A stretch of 64,000 nucleotides of DNA from Streptomyces sp. I05A-00742 (GCF_013055795.1 NZ_JABETO010000007.1:170106-234105); one strand, 5' to 3'. Counted from the stretch's first letter, positions 16,207 through 26,392 are shown. Translations and numbers: made by a program. Notes: generated by a model from the sequence alone, not told the origin.

Positions 16207-16596
16207 ATGGCCTGGATCCATCTGCTCGTCGCCGCCGTCTTCGAGGTCGTCTTCGCCCTCGCCACCAACGCCACCGACGGCTTCACCCGGCTGTGGCCGT
16301 CACTCCTGACCGCCGGGGCCGCCGCCGGCGGGATCTTCTTCCTGAGCCTGGCGCTCAGGACGCTGGACGTCGGCGTCGGCTACACGGTCTGGACGGGCAT
16401 CGGGTCCGTCGGCACCGTGGTCCTGGGCTCGGTGATCTTCGACGAGCCGGTCAATGCCTGGAAGGTGCTCGCCTTCGTCCTGATCATCGGCGGCGTCCTG
16501 GGGCTCAAGCTCGCCGACCGGTTCACCGGCGGCGCGTCCGTCGCCGACGGCGCGGCCGCCGGCCGGCGGACGGCCTCGACCGGCGCCTCCGCCTGA
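16207..16596 (+). CDS. SMR-family efflux subunit (first of pair)
   Basis: A 129-residue four-helix small multidrug resistance protein. It opens MAWIHLLVAAVFEVVFALAT with the essential membrane glutamate E13, and has TLDVGVGYTVWTGIGSVGTV in helix 3. A 24-residue Ala/Gly/Thr-rich tail follows helix 4, longer than usual. It pairs with the next SMR gene; heterodimeric SMR pumps such as EbrAB are encoded this way and export quaternary ammonium compounds or dyes. GGAGGAGCC precedes the ATG. Confidence 0.92.
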   Translation: MAWIHLLVAAVFEVVFALATNATDGFTRLWPSLLTAGAAAGGIFFLSLALRTLDVGVGYTVWTGIGSVGTVVLGSVIFDEPVNAWKVLAFVLIIGGVLGLKLADRFTGGASVADGAAAGRRTASTGASA

Positions 16597-16661
16597 CCCG
16601 TACACCCCCTCCCCGCTTCCCCTGCAACCGTCCGTCGCAGCCGTCCCCAAGGAGCACCGTC

Positions 16662-16982
16662 ATGGCCTGGGCTTTCCTCGCCGTCGCCATCGTCTTCGAG
16701 ATCGCCTTCGCGCTCGGCACCAACGCCACCCAGGGCTTCACAAAGCTCTGGCCGTCCGTCTTCACCCTGCTCGCCGCGGCCTGCGGGATCTTCACGCTCA
16801 GTCAGGCCCTGAAGACCCTCGACGTCGGCGTCGGGTACACGATCTGGACGGGCATCGGCTCCATCGGCACCGTGATCCTGGGTGCCGTCATCTACAAAGA
16901 GAAGATCACTCTGCCCAAGGTGCTGTCCTTCGCCGCGATCGTCGCGGGCGTCGTCACGCTCAAGCTGGCCGCCGGGGCATGA
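16662..16982 (+). CDS. SMR-family efflux subunit (second of pair)
   Basis: A 106-residue four-helix SMR protein beginning MAWAFLAVAIVFEIAFALGT, with the conserved glutamate at position 13 and TLDVGVGYTIWTGIGSIGTV. It is 65 bp downstream of its sister gene, with AAGGAG before the ATG. The two are clear duplicates and probably form a heterodimeric pump under the divergent MarR. Confidence 0.92.
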   Translation: MAWAFLAVAIVFEIAFALGTNATQGFTKLWPSVFTLLAAACGIFTLSQALKTLDVGVGYTIWTGIGSIGTVILGAVIYKEKITLPKVLSFAAIVAGVVTLKLAAGA

Positions 16983-17149
16983 GCCCGGCGCACACGGTGT
17001 GACCTGTTACCTCGTCCTGCGTGAAGATCCCGAAAACACTTGTGGCTGGCCGAAATGCGTACCTAGGGTCGCGAGACCAAGATCTGTGCGTACTCGGACG
17101 AGACGAGGGGACGCGGATCGTCACAGAGGATCGAGAAGGGTTCTGTTGC

Positions 17150-18604
17150 ATGCAGCCACCGACAGCGGGCGGGAAGACGCCGGCCGACGCCGTGCCCACG
17201 GTGTCCGGCGGGGGGAGTGCGTCGCTCTCGAAGAGCTCCCCCGAGGGATCCCCCGAGGGGTACAAGCGGGGACTCGGCACCCGGCAGATCCAGATGATCG
17301 CCATCGGCGGCACCATCGGCACGGGCCTGTTCCTGGGCGCGGGCACCGCGATATCCCAGGCGGGGCCCAGCCTGATCATCTGGTACGCGGTGGCGGGAGC
17401 CGTGCTCTTCCTCGTCATGCGCGCCCTGGGTGAACTGCTCACCCATCGACCGGTTTCGGGCAGTTTCGCCGAGTATGCCCGGGAGTTCCTCGGCCCGTTC
17501 TGGGGCTACGCCACCGCGTGGACCTACTGGATCATGTGGGTCACCACCGGCATGGCCGAGATCACCGCGGCCGGGCAGTACGTCAAGTACTGGTTCCCGG
17601 GGGTGGCGCAGTGGCAGACGGCGCTGGTGTCGCTCGTGGTGCTGCTGGCGGTCAACATGATCTCGGTCAAGGCCTTCGGTGAGCTGGAGTTCTGGTTCGC
17701 GCTCATCAAGGTCGTGGCGATCGTCGGCATGATCCTCATCGGGGTCGGCGTCCTGGTGATCGGGTTCGGTGACGTCGGGGACACCGCCTCCGTGACCCAC
17801 CTCTGGAAGGACGGCGGGATCGCGCCGAACGGCGTGCACCAGTCCCTGATGACCCTCCAGATCGTGCTCTTCGCCTACCTCGGCGTCGAACTCGTCGGCG
17901 TCACCGCGGGCGAGGCCGAGGACCCGCAGAAGAACATCCCCCGTGCCATCAACAGCCTCCCGGTGCGCTTCGGCCTCTTCTACATCGGCACCCTGATCGT
18001 GATCCTGTCCGTGGTGAGCTGGGCCGAGTTCCACCCCGGGGTCAGCCCGTTCGTCGCCGCCTTCGCGAAGATCGGCATCCCGGCCGCGGCGGGCATCGTC
18101 AACTTCATCGTCCTCACCTCCGCGTTGTCCTCCTGCAACGCCGGCGGCCTCTACTCGACCGCCCGTATGCTGCGCACCGCGTCGGTCAACGGCCACGCCC
18201 CCAAGGCGCTCTCCCGGCTGACCGGGCGCGGGGTGCCGGCCGCGGCGCTGTGGGTGTCCGCGGTGGCCATGGGGATCGGCGTGCTCATCAACGCCCTCGA
18301 CCCGGAGCACGCGTTCGCGTACATCACCTCGGTGTCGACCGGCGGCGCGATCCTGGTGTGGAGCATCATCCTGATCACGCATATGCGCTACCGCCGGGCG
18401 GTCGCCGCCGGCGCCGCGGAGGCGTCGCCCTACCGCCTACCGGGCGCCCCCTACACGAACCTGCTGGCGCTCGCGTTCTTCGCCCTGGTCACGGTACTGA
18501 TCGCGTGGAGCTCGGACACCCGGGTGGCGCTGTACGTGATGGGCGTGTGGGTCGTGCTGCTCGTCCTGGGGTGGCTGGGCCTGCGGCGGCGTACCGCCCG
18601 CTGA
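17150..18604 (+). CDS. APC-family amino acid permease (GabP/CycA-like)
   Basis: A 484-residue transporter with about twelve helices. After a 40-residue hydrophilic N-terminus, YKRGLGTRQIQMIAIGGTIG and TGLFLGAG form the first helix, GELLTHRPVSGSFAEYAREF follows, and the GTAGEAEDP-like loop (VGVTAGEAEDPQKNIPRAIN) is diagnostic of the AAT/GabP group. Substrate could be GABA, D-alanine/D-serine or an aromatic amino acid. The ATG at 17150 has GAGAAGGG upstream; an in-frame upstream extension lacks coding bias. Confidence 0.9.
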   Translation: MQPPTAGGKTPADAVPTVSGGGSASLSKSSPEGSPEGYKRGLGTRQIQMIAIGGTIGTGLFLGAGTAISQAGPSLIIWYAVAGAVLFLVMRALGELLTHRPVSGSFAEYAREFLGPFWGYATAWTYWIMWVTTGMAEITAAGQYVKYWFPGVAQWQTALVSLVVLLAVNMISVKAFGELEFWFALIKVVAIVGMILIGVGVLVIGFGDVGDTASVTHLWKDGGIAPNGVHQSLMTLQIVLFAYLGVELVGVTAGEAEDPQKNIPRAINSLPVRFGLFYIGTLIVILSVVSWAEFHPGVSPFVAAFAKIGIPAAAGIVNFIVLTSALSSCNAGGLYSTARMLRTASVNGHAPKALSRLTGRGVPAAALWVSAVAMGIGVLINALDPEHAFAYITSVSTGGAILVWSIILITHMRYRRAVAAGAAEASPYRLPGAPYTNLLALAFFALVTVLIAWSSDTRVALYVMGVWVVLLVLGWLGLRRRTAR

Positions 18605-18620
18605 GGGTTTCCGGCCACCG

Positions 18621-18659
18621 GCCCGCCCACCCCGCGGCGCAACCGTGGGGCGGGCGGGC
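18621..18659 (+). terminator. Terminator hairpin after the amino acid permease
   Basis: GCCCGCCCACCCCGCGG (18621-18637) pairs with CCGTGGGGCGGGCGGGC (18643-18659) with two mismatches and a five-base loop. It begins 17 bp after the permease stop and also faces the convergent DinB gene. Confidence 0.8.
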
Positions 18660-18663
18660 TTGC

Positions 18664-18708
18664 GGGATCCGTAACAGCCCGGCGGCCCGGGATCCGGAAC
18701 AGCCCGGC
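18664..18708. repeat. 25-bp-period duplication at the DinB gene end
   Basis: GGGATCCGTAACAGCCCGGC (18664-18683) and GGGATCCGGAACAGCCCGGC (18689-18708) differ at one base. They lie just beyond the stop (18713-18715) of the minus-strand DinB gene. Confidence 0.75.
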
Positions 18709-18712
18709 CCGG

Positions 18713-19231
18713 CTAGGCGCCCGTGGTCCCGTCGATCGCCTCCCGGAGCAGATCCGCGTGCCCGTTGTGCCGTGCGTACTCCTCGATCAGGTGGATGAGG
18801 ATCCAGCGCAGGGAGACCTCCTCCGCCCCCAGTATCGCGGCCTCCTCCGGCGGCAGCCGGCACACGTCGTCCAGGGACACGTCCGCGATCAGCTCCTGTC
18901 CCCGCGCGACCTCGGCCCGCCAGGCGGCCAGTGCGTCGTCCATCCCCTGACCAGGGTCGAGGTCGAAGCCGGCGTGCGGCGGGACCCCCGTCACCGACCG
19001 GCCGGCGAACACCCGCTGGAACCAGTTCTGTTCCACTATCTCCATGTGCCGGACCAGCCCCAGCAGGGACATCGTGGAGGGGGACACGGAGGTCCGGCGC
19101 GCCTGTTCGTCGTCGAGACCCCTGCACTTCCCTTCGAGCGTCGCGCGGTGGAAGTCCAGCCAGCTCTCCAGTGCCTCGCGCTCACCGGCGAGCGGGGGCG
19201 GGACGGTGCGGCCGTCGGGCGTCGTCGTCAT
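18713..19231 (-). CDS. DinB-family (DUF664) protein
   Basis: A 172-residue four-helix protein. [20 protein letters not shown] and [20 protein letters not shown] carry histidines at the spacing of the DinB metal triad ([12 protein letters not shown]). DUF664 members are abundant in Streptomyces and are thought to be thiol-dependent transferases; the substrate is unknown. The ATG 19231 (MTTTPDGRT) is preferred to an upstream in-frame start inside low-bias codons. Confidence 0.85.
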   Translation of the reverse strand: MTTTPDGRTVPPPLAGEREALESWLDFHRATLEGKCRGLDDEQARRTSVSPSTMSLLGLVRHMEIVEQNWFQRVFAGRSVTGVPPHAGFDLDPGQGMDDALAAWRAEVARGQELIADVSLDDVCRLPPEEAAILGAEEVSLRWILIHLIEEYARHNGHADLLREAIDGTTGA

Positions 19232-19292
19232 GCCGCCACTTTCCCACGCACCACTGACAATTGGGGGCGGCGGGCGGTGACACACAGGTCCC

Positions 19293-19730
19293 CTACATGC
19301 CCATCATCTGTGAATCCATGGCCGTTTCCAGCATGAGGAGGCTGTTACCGTCGCGACCGCCGCCGGCGGTGCAGTCGTAGTGCTCGCAGCCCGGACCCTC
19401 CAGCGTGCCGCCGGACTCAGGGCTGCCCGGCGGGCCGCCCGTCGCGGTGAAGGTGACGGGGGCGTCGCTCATCCGGTATCGGATGGCGGCCGCGCCGGAC
19501 TCCCAGGGGAAGTGGACCGAGGTGACCCGGAAGGTGTCCGACTCCCGGGGACGGAGGACGTGTCCTTCGTCCGGGGCCTCGTCGAACGACCCGGCCACCG
19601 CCTTCGACGTCAGCACCAGCGCATGGGACGTCCGGTTGCTGACGGTGACCTCGTAGTGATCGCACTCCGGCAGGGGAACTCCGGTCGCGATGGCCGCGTC
19701 CCTGAGCCGCTTGGCGGATTCCGTGTTCAT
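19293..19730 (-). CDS. Hypothetical protein, possible aegerolysin-like beta fold
   Basis: A 145-residue protein with no signal peptide. The central part [36 protein letters not shown] and [20 protein letters not shown] reads as alternating beta strands. The order of motifs (NRTSHALVL, then an acidic loop, then AIRYRM, then a Gly/Pro loop) recalls aegerolysins such as Cry34/ET79, but this is a visual impression only. Cysteines occur at CDHY and CEHYDC. The ATG 19730 has GGAGG only two bases away; 19760 is an alternative start. Confidence 0.55.
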   Translation of the reverse strand: MNTESAKRLRDAAIATGVPLPECDHYEVTVSNRTSHALVLTSKAVAGSFDEAPDEGHVLRPRESDTFRVTSVHFPWESGAAAIRYRMSDAPVTFTATGGPPGSPESGGTLEGPGCEHYDCTAGGGRDGNSLLMLETAMDSQMMGM

Positions 19731-19829
19731 GCCCTCCAGCGTGCGCGCCGGAACGCGCACGCCGGGTCACCCGACGGCAGGGATGACCGGGGGACCGCCA
19801 CCCCACCGATCAGTGGATGAGTGTCTGCT

Positions 19830-20957
<1,128 letters not shown>

Positions 20958-21225
20958 CTAATCCGTCGGAGGCCCGCGGGTGGCGGAATGTCCAGCGGCT
21001 GAGACGTGCGTTCGGGCAGGCCGGGAGCCATGGTTGAGCACGACGGGAACGGCGGGGCGCCCGCCGGGGGCCTCGGGGCGGGCGTCGCCGGCGCGGCCCC
21101 ACCCGGGACGGTCTCCTCCCGGCCCACACCGTTCGGGAGCACACCGCCCGGGAGCACACCGAAGCCGCCGCCCGGGCGCTCCTGAACGCCACCGCGCCTC
21201 CCGCGGATGCTGAACGGCGCCGCCC

Positions 21226-21396
21226 GTGCGCGAACTCGGCTGGGGCGGCGCCGCCGTCACCGCCACCTCCCGCCGCACCGGCCCGCTCGTCGTCCGGCCG
21301 GCCGTCGCACCGGCCGGGGCCGCGGCCCGGACAGCGGCCGATCTGCTGACCGACCCCGCCGACGGGTCCGACGCATCCGGCGCCCTGGACGGCTGA
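21226..21396 (+). pseudogene. Short coding remnant of unknown origin
   Basis: From GTG 21226 the frame gives VRELGWGGAAVTATSRRTGP, LVVRPAV and AADLLTDPADG, with strong GC3 bias and a TGA at 21394. No Shine-Dalgarno or full domain is present, and the frame is closed just upstream (TGA at 21211). It looks like the 3' end of a larger gene. The whole interval 20949-21433 otherwise holds nothing I can name. Confidence 0.3.
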
Positions 21397-21433
21397 GCGG
21401 GCGACGAGGGGACGTAGGGTCCCGGCCCCGCGG

Positions 21434-22828
21434 TCACTCGTCGGCAGGCCCCATGGGGAAGATGACGAGCTCGGTCCGGCCGCGGTTGAAGCTGCCCATG
21501 GCGGTGGGTTCCAGGGCGGCGGCCAGCCATCGCCCGTCGGGTGACCAGGCGAGACCGTTGACGTAGGTCTTCAGGTGCCGCCCCAGGACGATCTTCTTGT
21601 CGGCCATCCGCCACACACAGATCTCGTGCGGCGGTGTCTTGCCGAGACTCAAGTACCCCAGCTTCCGGCTGGCGCTTCCGACGGCCACGTAGCCGCCGTC
21701 GGGGTTCGACGCGAGCGAGTACAGCCTGTCCGAGGCGTCCGCGACCCTGTCGACGACCTCTCCCGTCGCCGGGTCGACGACGTAGATGTTCTCCTCCGCG
21801 GCGAGGAACAGCCGGGATCCGTCCCCGGCGAAGTCCGCGCACTGGACCGGATCCCAGTGACCGGCGTGCGACATGTGCCGGTGGGGCGACCGCTCGGTGG
21901 GGAGCAGGTCGTAGCTGCCGTCGCCGGTCTCGTTCGGGCCGATCCGGTAGGCGCCGTCCCGCGAACGGAGGTGTCCTTCCTGGAAGGGGATCTCCACCTC
22001 CCTCCGGGCGTCGACGTCGAAGGCCCACTGCGGCCGGATCCCGGAGTCGCCCGGCTCTCCGCTGCTCTTGACCGTGAGGACGTGCTCACCCGGTACCCAC
22101 ATCGTGACGGGCGCGTCCCAGACGTCACCTGCGGAGGTGTGCACGACCTCCGTCCAGTCGGTGGTGTCGTACACCCAGACGCGCCCTTGGTCGCTGGCCG
22201 TGGCCAGATAGCTGCCGTCGTCGGAGAACGCCACCTGGGCGAGGTGGTCGTACTTGAGGTCCCCGGTGGCCGTGGTGAACGGACGCAGCGTGACCGCGGG
22301 ACGCTCCAGGTCCGGGATGTGCGGTGCGTCCCCGGCCGTCCAGGTGTCCGCGTTGAGCGGGAACGCCGTCGTCCCCCAGGCGTCCCCCACGCGCAGCGGC
22401 TCCAGCCAGCGCCGGTCCGTGACCCGCACGTCGTAGGTGGACTGGACCAGCAGGTCTTCGTCCTTCCAGGCTCCGCCGCGCTCGTAGTAGAAGTCGCTCA
22501 GCCGGCCCCACTGTTCGTCCGTGGGCGGATGGTTGCGGGTGGCTACGTGCTCGACTCCGGAGATGAACCGGCGCGCGTTGGCGTCGACCCATGCGTGGTT
22601 CCCCAGGGTGTGGACGTTCACCAGCTTGCTCAGCGGCCCGTCCCGGTGTGTCCCGCAATAGCCGGACGCTCCCTCCCAGAGCAGATGGAAGAAGAATCCG
22701 AGGTCATCCGAGACGGGGGAATACGTCCGGACCTCCGTGTCGTAGTAGACCACGAAGACCTGAAATCTGACCTGTAGTTCCTGTGGGCTGACGGAAACCA
22801 CCCGCACGCCGTAGATGTCGGTCGACAT
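21434..22828 (-). CDS. Uncharacterised N-terminal module fused to a WD40-like propeller
   Basis: A 464-residue cytoplasmic protein. Residues 1-160 form a module beginning MSTDIYGVRVVSVSPQ, with RFQVFVVYYD (21-30), DDLGFFFHLLW (41-51), VDANARRF (81-88) and TYDVRVTDRRWLEPLR (131-146). Residues 190-460 contain propeller blades: LAQVAFSDDGSYLATASDQG, FAGDGSRLFLAAEENIYVVD, SNPDGGYVAVGSA, LAWSPDGRWLAAAL. The N-terminal module recurs, aligned without gaps over its first 51 residues, in the TPR protein at 29214-31067. GGGAGGGAAG precedes the ATG. Function unknown; a scaffold or sensor role is inferred. Confidence 0.8.
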   Translation of the reverse strand: MSTDIYGVRVVSVSPQELQVRFQVFVVYYDTEVRTYSPVSDDLGFFFHLLWEGASGYCGTHRDGPLSKLVNVHTLGNHAWVDANARRFISGVEHVATRNHPPTDEQWGRLSDFYYERGGAWKDEDLLVQSTYDVRVTDRRWLEPLRVGDAWGTTAFPLNADTWTAGDAPHIPDLERPAVTLRPFTTATGDLKYDHLAQVAFSDDGSYLATASDQGRVWVYDTTDWTEVVHTSAGDVWDAPVTMWVPGEHVLTVKSSGEPGDSGIRPQWAFDVDARREVEIPFQEGHLRSRDGAYRIGPNETGDGSYDLLPTERSPHRHMSHAGHWDPVQCADFAGDGSRLFLAAEENIYVVDPATGEVVDRVADASDRLYSLASNPDGGYVAVGSASRKLGYLSLGKTPPHEICVWRMADKKIVLGRHLKTYVNGLAWSPDGRWLAAALEPTAMGSFNRGRTELVIFPMGPADE

Positions 22829-23066
22829 CGTCTTCCCTCCCGGAAGTAAGTGCCTTAACAGTGAACGAGGTTGACACACGGCACTGACATCGCGGGCCGG
22901 AGCTTCCGTTGGCGAGGACCCCCGCCGTGGCGCGGAGGAGGCGGGCCCCGTGGAGGGGGCGATGCGGCCGGTGACGCGCCGGACAAGGGGCTGCGGGTGC
23001 GGGATCGCACCGCGTGCCGCATTCTGGAGCGGCACTGCTGCTCCCAGTGCTTCCAGGGAGGCCGGA

Positions 23067-24344
23067 GTGGAAAAGATTGCGTTCCTGCGGTCCTTCGATA
23101 TCGAGTGGCTTTCCCCCTATGTCGAAGAAGTGACGTCAGGTGCAGTCGGAGGCACCCGCCCCAAGCTCTTCTGCACCGAAGATCCCGGTGACCTTTCCGC
23201 CTACTGTCCGGAATTCGAACTGCTGGCACCCCAGGCCACCTGCGAGGAATTCGTCGAGCGCATCTGCCGGTGGGGTGCGGACGGCGCCATTTCCCTGTCG
23301 TGGCCCGATGAGAACTCCGTGCGCGACGCGGCCGTCGGCGAAACGCTCCGCAGTATCGGTATTCCCATGGTGATGCACGGCCAGGAGATCACCGCCCGTT
23401 TCTCGGACAAGTGGGAGACCCGCCGGATCGTCCGGGACTTCGGCCTGGAAACACCGGGCGGAGAGCTCCTGGAAGCCGGCCGCCTCAAGGGAAACACCTG
23501 GTCAGGCCTTGCCTACCGGCACTTCATCGAACAAAAGGCAGCCCGGCTGGGGTATCCCCTCCTGGCCAAGCCCCTGTGGGGATGCAGCGCCGAGGGCATC
23601 CTGTTCATCGAGGACGCCGCGGCGATGCGGCGGTTCCTCGACGAGCCTCCCGAAGCCGGCGTCGTGCTGGAGAAGTGTCTCAGCGGAGAGCTTTGTTCGG
23701 TGGAAATCATCGGCCACGACGGAAACTACATCCTCCAGCCCCTGGTCTGGAAAGGAGCGACCGGAGGCGCACCGACGCTGATGAGCGAACGGGTCCGGAT
23801 CTGCGCCCGAAGGCAACAGGCCGAGACCGACTTCCTCCCTGTTGCCCGGCAGCTGCGCAAACTGTCCACCGAAGCTGAGGTGTGCGGCGCCATAGAAGTC
23901 GAAATGATTTATGTGGACGGGTCGTACCAGGTCATCGAGATAAACCCTCGGACGTCAGGAACCACAGTCATCTCGACCGCGGCGTCCGGCTGCAACACCT
24001 TCCAGTGCCTCCAGGACATCCTCCGGGGAAGGTGGTCGGCCGACAGGGCCCGGGCCCTGGAACAACACCCCTACTGCGCCGCCCAGATCCCGGTCGCTCC
24101 TGCCCTCGCCTCCGGCCCGGCATGGGCGGGCCCCGGCGTGAGCGGCTTCGAAGTGGTCCGTACCCGCCACTTCGCCTACCACGGCCAGGACTTCGGCGAA
24201 CTGCTGATCCGTTGCCCGGCGGCGGATCTCCGAACCTTCATGGACCGGCTCGACGGGCTCCGCGCCGAACTTGCCTTGCCGCGCCTCGACATGGGGGCGG
24301 TGCACGACGAGCTCCTTCCGGAACTCCGGGCGGACGCCGCGTGA
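23067..24344 (+). CDS. ATP-grasp ligase
   Basis: A 425-residue ATP-grasp enzyme starting VEKIAFLRSFDIEWLSPYVE at GTG 23067, with GGGAGG five bases upstream. Motifs are the ATP-lysine segment YPLLAKPLWGCSAEGI, the acidic EKCLSGELCSVEIIGHDGN and the magnesium-binding strand YQVIEINPRTSGTTV. This resembles carbamoyl-phosphate-synthase-type ligases that join a carboxylate to an amine. No partner biosynthetic gene is adjacent, so the product is unknown; peptide or modified amino-acid synthesis is possible. Codon bias is weaker than in neighbouring core genes (many A/T-ending codons), suggesting transfer. Confidence 0.85.
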   Translation: MEKIAFLRSFDIEWLSPYVEEVTSGAVGGTRPKLFCTEDPGDLSAYCPEFELLAPQATCEEFVERICRWGADGAISLSWPDENSVRDAAVGETLRSIGIPMVMHGQEITARFSDKWETRRIVRDFGLETPGGELLEAGRLKGNTWSGLAYRHFIEQKAARLGYPLLAKPLWGCSAEGILFIEDAAAMRRFLDEPPEAGVVLEKCLSGELCSVEIIGHDGNYILQPLVWKGATGGAPTLMSERVRICARRQQAETDFLPVARQLRKLSTEAEVCGAIEVEMIYVDGSYQVIEINPRTSGTTVISTAASGCNTFQCLQDILRGRWSADRARALEQHPYCAAQIPVAPALASGPAWAGPGVSGFEVVRTRHFAYHGQDFGELLIRCPAADLRTFMDRLDGLRAELALPRLDMGAVHDELLPELRADAA

Positions 24345-24378
24345 TCGTGCATCTCAACGGCGGGCCCAGGGAGCCGGG

Positions 24379-24792
24379 TTACGCCCTGTCCGTGCCCTTG
24401 AGCACCCTGATCGCGGTGCGGAGGAGGCGGGTTTCGTCGGGGGCGATGTGGTCGACGAGGTCGGCCGGGTCCGTGAACGCCCACGCGACGACCGTCGACG
24501 ACACCGAGCACGGCAGCTTGATCTGCGCGGCCTCGTCCGGGAGCAGCGTTCCGCACGCGAACAGGTAGGCCGTGCGGGCGCCTTGGAGGTCCATGTCGAG
24601 GACGAACCTCGGGGTGACACGGATCCGGAGGTCGCGGCGCACGTAGTACGTCGTGGCGTCACGCGCCGACTCACCGGCGATCGCCGGGCCGCCGGGGAGG
24701 CGCCAGCGGCCACCGTCCTCCTTGAGCAGCAGCAGGCGGTTGTTGTCGTCGGTGATGTGGGCGTAGCCGGAGGGGTGGGGGGTGGGGGGCAT
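24379..24792 (-). CDS. Nudix-fold protein with degenerate catalytic box
   Basis: A 137-residue Nudix-like protein. The strand RLLLLKEDGGRWRLPGGPA and G35-x5-E41 match the start of a Nudix box, but the catalytic REUxEE core reads YYVRRD at 49-54, losing both metal-binding glutamates. Hydrolase activity is therefore unlikely; a binding or regulatory role is possible. AAGGAAG precedes the ATG at 24792. It is convergent with the ATP-grasp gene, the two stops being 35 bp apart. Confidence 0.7.
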   Translation of the reverse strand: MPPTPHPSGYAHITDDNNRLLLLKEDGGRWRLPGGPAIAGESARDATTYYVRRDLRIRVTPRFVLDMDLQGARTAYLFACGTLLPDEAAQIKLPCSVSSTVVAWAFTDPADLVDHIAPDETRLLRTAIRVLKGTDRA

Positions 24793-25087
24793 TGGTGCGC
24801 ACTTCCTTACCTGGGTGGGTGGCTTCCGGGCGTCCGCCACGTAAAAGGGCGGCCCTTCGGCTCCCGCCGCACGTCAAGCGGAGGGCAGGGGCAGGGAGTT
24901 CGCCGAACCGCAGGCAGCAGCGTGGCTGCTTGGGCTGCGATTGCGGCGCGACGTACGGGGAAGGTAGCGCTCGCCGAGGCGAGGCGGCAACCATGCTACG
25001 GGGCAAGGTTGGAACTGGCATATGACGAAGCCCCCGACCGTCACGGAAGGGGGCAGGTGAGGGGGCCGACCAGGGGGACAGCGGGCC
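24793..25087. other. Non-coding stretch upstream of the Nudix gene
   Basis: No gene visible. It should contain the promoter of the minus-strand Nudix gene and ends with a hairpin (25030-25054) behind the DUF397 gene. Confidence 0.4.
25030..25054 (-). terminator. Terminator after the DUF397 gene
   Basis: GCCCCC (25030-25035) pairs with GGGGGC (25049-25054), with an inner CCG/CGG stem. It lies 34 bp beyond the DUF397 stop. Confidence 0.65.
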
Positions 25088-25288
25088 TCAGGGGGTGGGC
25101 TGATCCGACTCCCCGAACTTCACCCAGGTGAGTAGCGCGGCAAGGTTGCCCCTGCCTGTGATGATGACCGCCTTCGGCAGGTCGCTCTCCCGTATGAGGA
25201 CGTCCTCGCCCCGGGCGGCGACTTCCATGCAGTCCTCACCGCCGCCTCCGGAGAACGAAGACTTTTGCCACGGTATGTGTCTGGTCAT
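25088..25288 (-). CDS. DUF397 protein
   Basis: A 66-residue protein with the full DUF397 pattern: WQKSSFSGGGGEDCMEVA, then VLIRESDLPKAVI and a C-terminal LAALLTWVKFGE. DUF397 proteins accompany XRE/DUF5753 regulators in Streptomyces, as in the whiJ and similar loci, and are thought to modulate the partner repressor. It starts 11 bp after the XRE gene stop, so the two are co-transcribed. Confidence 0.93.
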   Translation of the reverse strand: MTRHIPWQKSSFSGGGGEDCMEVAARGEDVLIRESDLPKAVIITGRGNLAALLTWVKFGESDQPTP

Positions 25289-25299
25289 TCTCCGGTCTC

Positions 25300-26154
25300 T
25301 CACAGGTCCCTTGCGATGTGATGGATGAAGTGTCTCGACTCTTCGGGGTCGAGCGCTGCGTCTCCGGCGATGCCGATCAGCTGGCGGTACCTTTCCAGCT
25401 CCCTCTCCGAACTCAGGAAGCGGCCGCCGAACGGCATGTCGATCCGCACGGTGTCCAACTGGGGAACTGACGCTCCTGCGTACAGCACGGGATGGGTCAC
25501 CTCGATGAATTCTTCGCTGGTGAAGGGGATGACTCGAACGGTGATACTGGGGTGCTGGGACTTCTCGATCAGGTTCTCCAACTGGTCTCTTGTGACCTTC
25601 CGCCCTCCGAAGCGCATGCGCAGCGCGGCCTCGTGAATGGTCGCGGCGAGTACGGGGGGCTCGTCGGCGTCCATGATCTGCTGCCGCCGCATGCGGTGCT
25701 CGACGCGAGCCCCGACCTCTTCGGGGGGAAGTTTCAGGTGCACGGCGCTGAAGAGCGCGCGAGCGTACTCCTCGGTCTGAAGCAGCCCCGGAATGGTGAC
25801 GCTCTGAACGGAGGTGAGGGTGGTGGCATGGTGTTCGAGCTCCGCGATGTCGAGGAACCCGGGGGCCAGCACACCGCGGTATTCGTCCCACCAGAACTGC
25901 CCGCGGTGTTCCCGGGTCATGGCGCACAGAGCTTCCACCAGGGAAGCGTCATCGCACATGTAAAAGCTGGCAAGGCGCCGGATCCGTTCCTCGCTGATGC
26001 CGACGCGGCCGGCCTCGATGTGACTGATCTTCGCCTGATCGGTGGAGAGCAGTCCGGCCGCCTCACGGGCGGTCCTCCCGGCCTGCTCACGCAGCTTGCG
26101 CAGTTCGACGCCCAACCGCATTTGTCGCGCGGTCGGGTTGTCCCTTGGTGGCAT
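25300..26154 (-). CDS. XRE-family regulator with DUF5753 domain
   Basis: A 284-residue protein. The N-terminal HTH reads RQMRLGVELRKLREQAGRTA, REAAGLLSTDQAKISHIEAG and RVGISEERIRRL. The remaining DUF5753 domain includes QSVTIPGLLQTEEYARALF, EHRMRRQQIMDADEP, FIEVTHPVLYAG and a C-terminal ESRHFIHHIARDL. It is a WhiJ-type developmental or secondary-metabolism regulator. It forms a triad with the DUF397 gene downstream and the divergent anti-sigma-like ATPase gene. ATG 26154 is chosen over an in-frame upstream ATG because the extra 80 codons overlap the operator region. Confidence 0.92.
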   Translation of the reverse strand: MPPRDNPTARQMRLGVELRKLREQAGRTAREAAGLLSTDQAKISHIEAGRVGISEERIRRLASFYMCDDASLVEALCAMTREHRGQFWWDEYRGVLAPGFLDIAELEHHATTLTSVQSVTIPGLLQTEEYARALFSAVHLKLPPEEVGARVEHRMRRQQIMDADEPPVLAATIHEAALRMRFGGRKVTRDQLENLIEKSQHPSITVRVIPFTSEEFIEVTHPVLYAGASVPQLDTVRIDMPFGGRFLSSERELERYRQLIGIAGDAALDPEESRHFIHHIARDL

Positions 26155-26230
26155 GAGTCCCTTCCCCTGGTCCGGTGCGAGTGTCCTGCTAACCGTGGCA
26201 TGGGTCCAGTCGCAACTCCAGCGTCGTGGA

Positions 26231-26255
26231 CATGCTTGCTCCGGGGCATGCTTGC
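26231..26255. promoter_or_regulatory. Direct repeats in the XRE/ATPase divergent promoter
   Basis: CATGCTTGC occurs at 26231-26239 and 26247-26255, 16 bp apart, within the 238-bp space between the XRE and ATPase starts. They are candidate XRE operators; function inferred from position. Confidence 0.5.
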
Positions 26256-26392
26256 CACTACCTTCTTTCCAGCGCCGCGTCAGCGCGCCCGGAGACTCGA
26301 AGTGACGCCAACCGCCAGCCCGTTGATCAAGGACGAAGGTGGCCGGGTCGCGGGCGGCGCCGTGCGCGGAACCGGACCGTGAGGGAGTGCCC

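Noticed and set aside
22871..23191. Cys-rich frame upstream of the ATP-grasp gene considered as a peptide precursor
   Set aside because: It overlaps the ligase start, has poor codon bias and no leader/core pattern.
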